Below, in pieces: positions 1-6,973 of a stretch of 64,000 bases of DNA. The translations under genes and the position numbers were made by a program. The stretch comes from Aeromonas simiae. Its GTDB lineage: Bacteria > Pseudomonadota > Gammaproteobacteria > Enterobacterales > Aeromonadaceae. Every line of letters starts with the position of its first letter. The first letter of the stretch is position 1. Location of the stretch: the NCBI RefSeq assembly GCF_000820125.1, contig NZ_CDBY01000007.1:55665-119664 (forward strand). Direction: 5' to 3'. The notes beneath the pieces are model-generated. The model was not told where the DNA came from and searched no databases. It was given only the letters and a program-made list of their open reading frames with translations.

Positions 1-146
1 GCCAGCGGCAGCACGATGAGGCCGAAGGCGAGGTAGCGGCCGCTCGCCAGCAGGGAGGGCGGGTAATCCGGCACCAGCAGAGGGGCGATGAAGATCAGCC
101 CCCACATCAGGCCGGCCAGCAGAGCAAACAGGACACCAAGCAGCAT
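1..146 (-). CDS. EamA/DMT-family transporter, N-terminal fragment
   Basis: Only the first 48 codons lie inside the window; the gene continues past the left edge. The peptide opens with a hydrophobic helix rich in Leu, Gly and Ala, then a short polar stretch with a Pro-Asp-Tyr-Pro turn, then a Gly-Arg-Tyr segment leading into a second helix. This is the usual start of ten-helix EamA/DMT exporters. It lies 78 bp downstream of the AraC-type regulator on the same strand, a common pairing in which the regulator controls the exporter. The family is inferred from the fragment alone and the substrate cannot be guessed. Confidence 0.55.
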   Translation of the reverse strand, partial: MLLGVLFALLAGLMWGLIFIAPLLVPDYPPSLLASGRYLAFGLIVLPL

Positions 147-224
147 GACAGGCTCGCAGCAATGAAGAAGTGGAGTGAGCACGGTAACCCGAAGCGGGCG
201 GCGCCGTATTGAACCAGATTGCGC

Positions 225-1049
225 TTATCGCAGGGCGAGCACTTGGCGTTGGTAGCGTACCGGCGTGGTGCCGTAGCGGCGTAGAAACGCACGGGTGAGG
301 TGTGCCTGGTCGGCCAGCCCGCAAGCGGCGGCCACGTCGGCGGCGGGCATTCCACCGGCCAGTGCGGCCTTGGCGCGTTGCAATCTTACCGCCATCAGCA
401 TCTGCTGTGGCGTGACGTGAAAATGCGCCTTGAACTTGCGCTGGAAATGATAGGGGCTCAGGTTCACCGTCGCGGCGAGCTCGCCCAGCGTGATCGACTG
501 GGCGAAGCAGGCTTGCAGGTAGTCGACGGCGCGCGCCAGCGAGTGAGGGGCTTCATCGGGGTTGGCACGGCCCACCCCGTGGGGGCGCAGGGTCTCGCAC
601 ACCGAGAGTAGCAGGCCGTCGGCCGCCAGCTTGCTGTCGCAGTGCCACAGGGCATCGAGCAACCCTTGCAGCTGGCGGGCCGTGGCGGGGGCATGGCAGA
701 CCGCCTCGGGGAAGTTCCAGTCTCGCCGACCACTGATGGCGGTGAGGTGGGGGGCGGGCAGATAGAGCATGCGGTAGCGCCACCCCTCTTCGCTGGCCGA
801 CTCGCCCGTGTGCAGCTCGTCCGGGTTCATCAACACTAGGCTGCCGGAGCCGGCCAAATGCTGGCTGCCGCGATAACGAAAGCGCTCGGCGCCGTGCTCA
901 ATCACCCCGAGACTGAATCCCTCGTGGCTGTGGGGATCGAAGGTGTGGGAGCGGATGTGGGCGCGATACAGCTCGATATCCGGCTGTTGCGGCAAGGTGC
1001 GAAAATCGGCCCTGTCGTGCTGATGAGTAAATGGCGCTGCGCCCTGCAT
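225..1049 (-). CDS. AraC-family transcriptional regulator with cupin sensor domain
   Basis: The protein has 274 residues. The N-terminal half (about 20-150) has the cupin-like AraC sensor pattern with the HSHEGFSLG motif. The C-terminal 100 residues carry two helix-turn-helix motifs of the AraC type, including SPYHFQRKFKAHF, and end in the typical LTRAFLRRYGTTPVRYQ signature. A strong Shine-Dalgarno sequence (AGGAGG) stands just upstream of the ATG. The gene reads towards the partial DMT transporter, so it probably senses a small molecule and controls that exporter; this is inference. The ligand is unknown. Confidence 0.9.
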   Translation of the reverse strand: MQGAAPFTHQHDRADFRTLPQQPDIELYRAHIRSHTFDPHSHEGFSLGVIEHGAERFRYRGSQHLAGSGSLVLMNPDELHTGESASEEGWRYRMLYLPAPHLTAISGRRDWNFPEAVCHAPATARQLQGLLDALWHCDSKLAADGLLLSVCETLRPHGVGRANPDEAPHSLARAVDYLQACFAQSITLGELAATVNLSPYHFQRKFKAHFHVTPQQMLMAVRLQRAKAALAGGMPAADVAAACGLADQAHLTRAFLRRYGTTPVRYQRQVLALR

Positions 1050-1105
1050 CCTGACCTCCTGTCACTGGGCCTTCATCATAGGCTTAGCGGGGGCGGCGGC
1101 CAAGC

Positions 1106-2050
1106 TCAGGTCAGCGCGGTGCACTCGCGCTCGAGGGCGGCGCGGATCTCGTCTGCGGTCTTGATGGTGCGGATGCGGCGAAACAGCGCGTCGGCCTCGG
1201 CGTACTCGCGCACCACGTAGGAGAACCACTGCTTGATGCGGCTCGGGTAGTAGTCGGCCTTCTCGCTGGCCAAGTCCTGCTCGCTGTAGCGCACCATCAA
1301 TCGCAGCACCTCGGGCCAGCTCAGGTGGGGGCAGTCCTGCTTCATCACGTTGGCAAGGTTGGGCAGCGACAGGGCGCCACGGCCCACCATCAGGCGATCG
1401 CAGCCTGACACCGCGCGGCAGCGCATGGCATCGGCGTGGTTCCATATTTCGCCGTTGGCGGTGACCGGAATGGGCAGGGCGCGGCGGATGGCATCGACAT
1501 ATTCCCAGTGGGCGGGGGGGCGATAGGCCTCAACCTTGGTGCGGGCGTGCACCGCCAGCTCGTTGGCGCCGCCCTGATAGACGGCGTCGGCGTTCTCCAT
1601 GTGCAGCGCCTTGTCCTCGAAACCGAGGCGGATCTTGGCGCTCACCGGCAGATGGGCCGGCACCGCGTCTCGCACCGCCTTGACGATGGCGTGCACCGTC
1701 TCGGGGGTCTTCAGCAGCACGGCGCCGCCTTGGCTCTTGTTGACCGTGGGGGCCGGGCAGCCAAAGTTGAGATCGACCCCGGGCGAGCCGAGTTCGATGG
1801 CGCGCAGGGCGTTTTCGGCCATCCATTCGGGGTGCTGGCCCAGTAGCTGCACCCGTACCGGGGTGCCAGCACGGGTCTTGCCGCCCTGTTTCAGCTCGGG
1901 GCAGAGGCGGTGATAGACCTTGGCGGGCAGCAGCTGATCGACCACCCGCACGAACTCGCTGATGCAGAGGTCATAGTCGTTGACGGCGGTGAGGGTCTCA
2001 CGCATCAGGTGATCGAGTACCCCCTGCATGGGGGCCAGGGTAATGTGCAT
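1106..2050 (-). CDS. dusC: tRNA-dihydrouridine(16) synthase DusC
   Basis: This FMN enzyme reduces uridine 16 in the D-loop of tRNA using NADPH. The N-terminus (ITLAPMQGVLDHLMR) and the following ISEFVRVVDQLLP segment match DusC rather than DusA or DusB. The catalytic cysteine lies in the NFGCPAPTVNKS motif and the FMN-binding NGEIWN and MVGRGAL motifs follow. The ATG at 2050 is chosen over an upstream in-frame start because it gives the usual N-terminus and a product of 314 residues, close to the E. coli enzyme. It is divergent from ybaN with about 110 bp between them. Confidence 0.95.
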   Translation of the reverse strand: MHITLAPMQGVLDHLMRETLTAVNDYDLCISEFVRVVDQLLPAKVYHRLCPELKQGGKTRAGTPVRVQLLGQHPEWMAENALRAIELGSPGVDLNFGCPAPTVNKSQGGAVLLKTPETVHAIVKAVRDAVPAHLPVSAKIRLGFEDKALHMENADAVYQGGANELAVHARTKVEAYRPPAHWEYVDAIRRALPIPVTANGEIWNHADAMRCRAVSGCDRLMVGRGALSLPNLANVMKQDCPHLSWPEVLRLMVRYSEQDLASEKADYYPSRIKQWFSYVVREYAEADALFRRIRTIKTADEIRAALERECTALT

Positions 2051-2159
2051 GGCGAACGGCGTGGTGATAAAACGAAGGCGAGATTGTAGTGGCAAGGCGG
2101 CCTGCTGTCAGCCCGGATCTCTGCTAGGATGCTGGCAGTCATTGCGCTGGAGGTTGTCG

Positions 2160-2534
2160 ATGAACGCCCTGTTGACCCTGCTCGGCTGGCTCAGCCTCAT
2201 CACCGGCATCATCGGCATCGTGGTGCCCTTGCTGCCCACCACGCCGTTCGTGCTGCTCTCGGCGGCCCTGTTTGCCCGCTCTTCGCCGCGCTTTCATCGC
2301 TGGCTGCTGGATCATCCGCAATTCGGGCCGCTTATCGACGACTGGCAGCGCCACCGTGGGATCCGTCGCAGCGCCCGACGCCGCGCCAATCTGCTTATCT
2401 TGCTCTCGTTCGGGGTGTCACTGCTGCTGGTGCCGTCCGTGTGGCTGCGAGTGCTGCTGTTGGTCATGATGGTGGGGCTGCTGGTGATCATCAATCGTTT
2501 GCCTCTGGTCGAGCCAGTTGCATTGAAGCAGTGA
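2160..2534 (+). CDS. ybaN: YbaN/DUF454 small inner-membrane protein
   Basis: This is a 124-residue integral membrane protein. The first 40 residues contain the DUF454 signature GxIGxxxPLLPTTPF, followed by a membrane segment, an amphipathic loop with RSSPRFHRWLLDHPQFG, and two closely spaced C-terminal membrane helices. As in E. coli it lies just upstream of apt. The molecular function of the family is unknown. The ATG at 2160 is chosen because it starts the conserved N-terminus and has a GGAGG Shine-Dalgarno sequence before it. Confidence 0.9.
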   Translation: MNALLTLLGWLSLITGIIGIVVPLLPTTPFVLLSAALFARSSPRFHRWLLDHPQFGPLIDDWQRHRGIRRSARRRANLLILLSFGVSLLLVPSVWLRVLLLVMMVGLLVIINRLPLVEPVALKQ

Positions 2535-2570
2535 AGTGCCTAAGCTATCGCGGCAAAATGTAGTGGAGTT

Positions 2571-2602
2571 GGCCTGTCATTTTTGCAATGACAGGCCTTT
2601 TT
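2571..2602 (+). terminator. Intrinsic terminator or attenuator between ybaN and apt
   Basis: A perfect 11-bp stem (arms 2571-2581 and 2587-2597) with a 5-nt loop is followed by five T residues. It could end ybaN transcription. It lies only about 36 nt before the apt start codon, so it could also act as an attenuator for apt. Confidence 0.75.
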
Positions 2603-2638
2603 GTTTGTCGCCGTAGCGATACGAATAACGGTCAAATC

Positions 2639-3184
2639 ATGAATCCGGATACCCTGAAGTTTCTCGAAAGCAGCATCAAGACCATTCCCGACTACCCGAA
2701 GCCGGGCATCATGTTTCGCGACATCACCAGCCTGGTGGAAAATGCCGAAGCGTTTCGCGCCACCATCGATCTGCTGGTGAAGCACTATCAGGATCAGGGC
2801 ATCACCAAGGTGGTTGGCACTGAGGCCCGCGGCTTCATCTTCGGCGCGCCGGTCGCCTGTGCCCTGGGCGTCGGTTTTGTGCCGGTACGCAAGCCTGGCA
2901 AGCTGCCGCGCGAGGTGATTGAGGAGTCCTATGAGCTCGAATACGGCCAGGACACCCTGCAAATGCACACCGATGCCATCGTGCCCGGTGACAAGGTGCT
3001 GGTGGTCGATGACCTGCTGGCCACCGGTGGTACCGTCGATGCCGCCATCAAGCTGATCCGCCGCGCCGGTGGCGTGGTGGATGATGCCGCCTTCGTCATC
3101 TCCCTGCCGGCCCTGGGCGGCGAGGCGCGCCTCAGCGCTGCCGGTGTCAAGGTGTTGACTCTGGTCGAGTACGACGGGGAGTAA
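2639..3184 (+). CDS. apt: Adenine phosphoribosyltransferase
   Basis: Apt makes AMP from adenine and PRPP in purine salvage in the cytoplasm. The protein has 181 residues from the ATG at 2639. It shows the type I PRTase PRPP-binding motif [13 protein letters not shown], the conserved EARGFIFG segment and the KPGKLP flexible-loop region. The gene is immediately upstream of dnaX, as in E. coli. The ribosome-binding site is weak, and a strong hairpin with a T-tract sits only 36 nt upstream of the start, which could affect expression. An in-frame ATG at 2588 would give a longer, atypical N-terminus and is disfavoured. Confidence 0.97.
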   Translation: MNPDTLKFLESSIKTIPDYPKPGIMFRDITSLVENAEAFRATIDLLVKHYQDQGITKVVGTEARGFIFGAPVACALGVGFVPVRKPGKLPREVIEESYELEYGQDTLQMHTDAIVPGDKVLVVDDLLATGGTVDAAIKLIRRAGGVVDDAAFVISLPALGGEARLSAAGVKVLTLVEYDGE

Positions 3185-3206
3185 TTCCCGGCGTCGGTAT
3201 CGTGAC

Positions 3207-3243
3207 AAGAGAAGGGCTCCTGACGAGGGGCCCTTCTCTTTTG
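3207..3243 (+). terminator. Intrinsic terminator after apt
   Basis: The arms AAGAGAAGGG and CCCTTCTCTT form a stem directly followed by T residues, 22 bp after the apt stop codon. It separates apt from dnaX. Confidence 0.85.
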
Positions 3244-3396
3244 TGTTTTTGCCCTGCGTCAGCACGCGTCCTGCCCACCGGTGCGAGTGCCCGAAAACCC
3301 GCCATTCGCGCCGCTGCGCGCCCCTTCAAGGTATTGCCGCTGCGCCCTTTGTGTTAGCATCCGTCCCATTGTCTATGAGCCCCCCGATGGAGTGCG

Positions 3397-5868
3397 ATGA
3401 GCTATCAGGTTCTGGCCCGCAAGTGGCGCCCCCGTACGTTTGAGCAGGTGGTTGGCCAGCAGCATGTGCTGACGGCCCTCACCAATGCCCTGGATCAGGG
3501 GCGGCTGCACCACGCCTATCTGCTGAGCGGTACCCGCGGGGTCGGCAAGACCACCATAGCCCGCATCCTGGCCAAGAGCCTCAACTGCGAGCAGGGGGTG
3601 AGCAGCCACCCGTGCGGCGTGTGCGACACCTGCCGCGAGATAGAGCAGGGGAGCTTCGTCGATCTGCTGGAGATCGATGCGGCCTCGCGCACCAAGGTGG
3701 AAGACACCCGCGAACTGCTCGACAACGTGCAATACCGCCCGGCCCGTGGTCGCTTCAAGGTCTACCTCATCGATGAGGTACACATGCTGTCGCGTCACAG
3801 CTTCAACGCGCTGCTGAAAACCCTGGAAGAGCCGCCCCCCTATGTGAAGTTTCTGCTGGCGACCACCGATCCGCAGAAGCTGCCCATCACTATCTTGTCG
3901 CGCTGCCTGCAGTTTCATTTGAAGAGCCTGGATCAGACCCAGATCGCCAAGCAGCTGGAATGGGTGCTCGATCAGGAAGGGCAACCGTTCGAGCCGCGCG
4001 CCCTGCTGGCCTTGGCCAAGGCGGCCGATGGCAGCATGCGCGACGCCTTGAGCCTGACCGATCAGGCGCTGGCCCACGGCAACGGCAGCGTGCATCTCGA
4101 CAGCGTGCTGGCCATGCTAGGCACCCTGGATCACCGCCACCTCTATCAACTGCTGGAGGCGGTGCTGCGCCAGGATGCGCCGGCGGCCATCGCCAAGATT
4201 GAGGAGATGGCCACGCTCGGCCCCGATTTTGACCAACTGCACGCCGAGCTGGAGGCACTGCTGCACCGCATCGCCATGGCCCAGCTGCTCCCCTCCAGCG
4301 TACAGGAGGAGGGGGGCGATGCCGAACAGCTGCGCCAGCTGGCCCAGACCATGAGCCCGGAAGAGGTGCAACTGTGTTATCAGATTGCCCTCAATGGCCG
4401 CAAGGAGCTGCAATGGGCGCCGGATGGCCGCAGCGGACTCGAGATGACGGTGCTGCGCATGCTGGCGTTTTCACCGCGTCGGGTCGCCCTGCCGGCCGCC
4501 AGTTTTAGCGCCGCGCCCCAGGCGATGGCGCCGCTTGGCATGGCTTCCCCCCACAGCGCGCCGGTGGTCGCCGCCGTGCCGGGAAAGTCTCAGGAGGGCG
4601 AGCCCGCCCCTGAGCCCGAGGCAGCACCTCAGGCCGATGAGCAGGCGCTCTTTGCCGAGCAGGCCGAATTGATGGCTCAGGCCGAGCAGATGGGCTACGG
4701 CGCCGCAGCGCCGGCCAGTGTACCGCTTCCCGAGGCGGCCAAGCCCGTTGCCGAGATGATGCCGAGCCCTGAGCCGCTGCCGGCCGAGGTGCCCGCCGCG
4801 GAGGTGATGCCGGTTCCCGAGCCGCAGCCGGCCGAGGTGCCCGCCGCCGAGAAGATGCCGCTTCCCGAGCCAGCCGTAGCGCCGGCCGCGGCCCCTGAGC
4901 CCCAGGCATCGGGCGCTCTGGCGCTGCTTGGCAAGAAGAATATGCTGCGCAGCCGCCTGCGCAGCCGCCTGCGCGCTGACACAGCGGTGCCGACCCGTGA
5001 ACTGTCACCACGGCAGGCACCGGCGCCTGCCGCTGCCAAGATGCCGAGCCCACCGCCGGCTCCGGCGAAACCCGCGCCGGTCGCCGCCGAGCCGAGCCGC
5101 CCCGCGCGCCGCCTCGATCCCGCCTTTGTGCCGCTCGAGGAGGAAGAGGAGGAGGGCGTCTCCTGGAGCGACTACGAGGCGGCCATGGCCAGTAGTGACT
5201 GGCCGCCGAGCAGCGTCAGTGAGGTGGCCACGGCCCCCGCTGCCGCGCCGGTGCCGGCCGATCTGCCGCCGTGGCCGCTGGACGATGCCCCCGCCACGCC
5301 CGCTGTGGTGCCCGCCGTCGAGGTTGCACCTGCCGCTGAGGTGGCGCCTTTGGCCGCCGAGCCGGTGCTGGAGGAGGCCCCTCAGTCGGAGCGAGCCACC
5401 ATCGACTGGGATGAGCTGGAGGAGGCGCAAGAGGAGCAGGGCGATTTTGGTGAGCGCCTCATCCCCTCAAGCCTGCTGGCTCACTGCGGTGACGAGTGGG
5501 CCGAGCTCATCTCCCACACTCAGGTGGGGGGGCGGCTGCGCCAGCTTGCCATCAACTCGGTCATGCGCCGGGAGCCGGGAGTGTTGCATCTGACCCTCAA
5601 GCCGGAGCAGCGCCATCTGGTGAGCGAGAAAGCCTGCCAGGCGCTGGCCGAACACCTTGGGCCCGCCCTTGGCGAGAGCGTGAGGGTGGAGGTGGTGCTG
5701 GGCGTGGTGGAAGGCCATGAGACGCCGCTTGAGGTGGAGCATCGCCTCTATATGCAGACACTCGAGCAGGCGAGTCGGGATCTGCAAGGGGATCCCCATA
5801 TCCAATTTTTGCGCCAGCGCTTCGGAGCCGAATTGCATATCGACTCCATCGAGCCGCTGGTCGAATGA
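3397..5868 (+). CDS. dnaX: DNA polymerase III subunit tau (DnaX)
   Basis: DnaX is the ATPase of the clamp loader and links it to the polymerase cores and DnaB. Walker A (GTRGVGKTT, about 45-53) and the zinc-binding cysteines C64, C73, C76 and C79 are present, as is the Walker B-like VYLIDEVHML. The AAA+ and collar regions end near residue 370. A very long Pro/Ala/Glu linker (about 370-680) follows, then the C-terminal tau domain. At 823 residues it is much longer than E. coli tau (643), and the extra length is in the linker. The linker holds a 16-residue tandem repeat. No E. coli-type A-AAA-AAG slippery heptamer was found, so a gamma product by that mechanism is not evident. It is followed by ybaB, as in E. 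coli. Confidence 0.97.
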   Translation: MSYQVLARKWRPRTFEQVVGQQHVLTALTNALDQGRLHHAYLLSGTRGVGKTTIARILAKSLNCEQGVSSHPCGVCDTCREIEQGSFVDLLEIDAASRTKVEDTRELLDNVQYRPARGRFKVYLIDEVHMLSRHSFNALLKTLEEPPPYVKFLLATTDPQKLPITILSRCLQFHLKSLDQTQIAKQLEWVLDQEGQPFEPRALLALAKAADGSMRDALSLTDQALAHGNGSVHLDSVLAMLGTLDHRHLYQLLEAVLRQDAPAAIAKIEEMATLGPDFDQLHAELEALLHRIAMAQLLPSSVQEEGGDAEQLRQLAQTMSPEEVQLCYQIALNGRKELQWAPDGRSGLEMTVLRMLAFSPRRVALPAASFSAAPQAMAPLGMASPHSAPVVAAVPGKSQEGEPAPEPEAAPQADEQALFAEQAELMAQAEQMGYGAAAPASVPLPEAAKPVAEMMPSPEPLPAEVPAAEVMPVPEPQPAEVPAAEKMPLPEPAVAPAAAPEPQASGALALLGKKNMLRSRLRSRLRADTAVPTRELSPRQAPAPAAAKMPSPPPAPAKPAPVAAEPSRPARRLDPAFVPLEEEEEEGVSWSDYEAAMASSDWPPSSVSEVATAPAAAPVPADLPPWPLDDAPATPAVVPAVEVAPAAEVAPLAAEPVLEEAPQSERATIDWDELEEAQEEQGDFGERLIPSSLLAHCGDEWAELISHTQVGGRLRQLAINSVMRREPGVLHLTLKPEQRHLVSEKACQALAEHLGPALGESVRVEVVLGVVEGHETPLEVEHRLYMQTLEQASRDLQGDPHIQFLRQRFGAELHIDSIEPLVE
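4753..4890 (+). repeat. 48-bp tandem repeat inside the dnaX linker
   Basis: Two nearly identical 48-bp units (4753-4800 and 4801-4848) are followed by a third, diverging unit. Each encodes 16 residues of the form MP-x-PEP-x-PAEVPAAE. The length is a multiple of three, so gain or loss of units keeps the frame. Confidence 0.8.
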
Positions 5869-5979
5869 TGTCGGGTTGACCGGCAACCGGTCCCCGGGTT
5901 GAAAAACCGCTTGCTGTCCCCATATTCTCCGGCAAGCCCCGCGGCCTTGGCCGTATCCGTTCAAGATGAGAGACGAACT

Positions 5980-6309
5980 ATGTTTGGTAAAGGTGGAATC
6001 GGCAACCTGATGAAGCAGGCCCAGCAGATGCAAGAGCGCATGCAGCAACTGCAAGAGCAGCTGGCCGAGATGGAAGTGACCGGTGAATCCGGTGCCGGTA
6101 TGGTCAAGGTCACCATGACCGGTAGCCACAGTGTGCGCCGCGTCGCCATCGACGAGAGCCTGATGGAAGACGACAAAGAGATGCTCGAAGATCTCATCGC
6201 CGCCGCCTTCAATGACGCAGTGCGCCGGGTCGAAGAGCAGAACAAGAGCAAGATGGCCGAGCTGACCGGTGGTATGCAGTTGCCGCCCGGCTTCAAGATG
6301 CCGTTCTAA
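5980..6309 (+). CDS. ybaB: YbaB/EbfC nucleoid-associated protein
   Basis: This is a 109-residue DNA-binding protein of the YbaB/EbfC family, the same length as in E. coli. The N-terminal part is a glutamine- and methionine-rich coiled-coil helix ([20 protein letters not shown]). A central beta sheet holds [14 protein letters not shown] and an acidic helix follows. The family forms tweezer-shaped dimers that bind DNA with little sequence specificity. The ATG at 5980 gives the canonical MFGKGG start. It normally lies in a dnaX-ybaB-recR operon, but here a terminator and two other genes separate it from recR. Confidence 0.95.
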   Translation: MFGKGGIGNLMKQAQQMQERMQQLQEQLAEMEVTGESGAGMVKVTMTGSHSVRRVAIDESLMEDDKEMLEDLIAAAFNDAVRRVEEQNKSKMAELTGGMQLPPGFKMPF

Positions 6310-6325
6310 GGCGAAGATGGATGAA

Positions 6326-6351
6326 GAGAGCCCTTGGGGGCTCTTTTTTTT
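6326..6351 (+). terminator. Intrinsic terminator after ybaB
   Basis: The inverted repeat AGAGCCC/GGGCTCT with a short loop is followed by a run of T residues. It isolates dnaX-ybaB from the inserted signalling cassette. Confidence 0.85.
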
Positions 6352-6420
6352 ATGCCGTGTATTGAGGTGCGCCTTGCTACTGTGCACGATGTTGATAGCT
6401 GGTCTACCCTTGAACTGGTC

Positions 6421-6484
6421 TTTTTTTTGAACTCAAAAGTATAAAAAATCAAAAGGTTAGCCTGTTTAAACCACGACAAGGAGG
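6421..6484 (+). promoter_or_regulatory. AT-rich leader of the inserted signalling cassette
   Basis: This short stretch is clearly richer in A and T than its surroundings. It holds a possible -10 (TATAAA at 6440-6445) but no convincing -35 at 17 bp. It ends with a near-perfect Shine-Dalgarno sequence (AAGGAGG, 6478-6484) five bases before the ATG at 6490. Confidence 0.35.
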
Positions 6485-6489
6485 GGCGG

Positions 6490-6972
6490 ATGGGCGAACG
6501 TTTGTTGAAGGCGCTGATGCTGTGCAGTGGTCTATGGAGTGCCGTGGCGGTGGCGGGGGACGCTTTTTTGACCCTGAGTGGTACAGGGTGCTGCCAGGGG
6601 GCGGGGAGGGTGCAACTGACCCGTGCCGAGTTTGAGGCCTTGCCCCAGCATGAACTCAAGACCGAAACGCCGTGGACCGAGGGCACCCATGTTTACCGGG
6701 GGGTGTTGCTGCGGGATCTGATCGCGAGGTTTTCCCTCCCAGGAGATGCCTTAAAGGCCGTCGCCGTCAACGACTACTGGGCGGCCGTACCGGTCAGCGA
6801 TGCACTGAAGTACCCCGTGCTGCTGGCCTCACGCCAAGATGGCCAACCCTTGACCCTGCGCAGCAAGGGGCCACTGTGGATTGTCTACCCTCTCTCGGCT
6901 CATCCCGAGCTCGACAAGGAGCTCTACCACAGCCGCATGGTGTGGCAGCTGACCCGTCTCGAGAGCCATTAA
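6490..6972 (+). CDS. Periplasmic molybdopterin-oxidoreductase-like domain protein
   Basis: The 160-residue product has a signal peptide ending near residue 23 (AVAVAG/D). The mature part resembles the core of the oxidoreductase molybdopterin-binding fold: FLTLSGTG near the start, YRGVLLRDLIARF, AVNDYWAAVPVSD, and GPLWIVYPLS near the end. It is far shorter than catalytic sulfite-oxidase-like enzymes and may be a sensor rather than an enzyme. Its stop codon is one base before the start of the membrane GGDEF-EAL gene. The pair is therefore probably co-transcribed, with this protein acting as the periplasmic partner of the signalling protein; this is inference from proximity. Confidence 0.75.
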   Translation: MGERLLKALMLCSGLWSAVAVAGDAFLTLSGTGCCQGAGRVQLTRAEFEALPQHELKTETPWTEGTHVYRGVLLRDLIARFSLPGDALKAVAVNDYWAAVPVSDALKYPVLLASRQDGQPLTLRSKGPLWIVYPLSAHPELDKELYHSRMVWQLTRLESH

Positions 6973-6973
6973 T

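Noticed and set aside
4928-5593. Alternative-frame product inside dnaX as a frameshift gamma subunit
   Set aside because: No slippery heptamer was found at its entry and the peptide is an Arg/Pro-rich shadow with no early stop like that of E. coli gamma.
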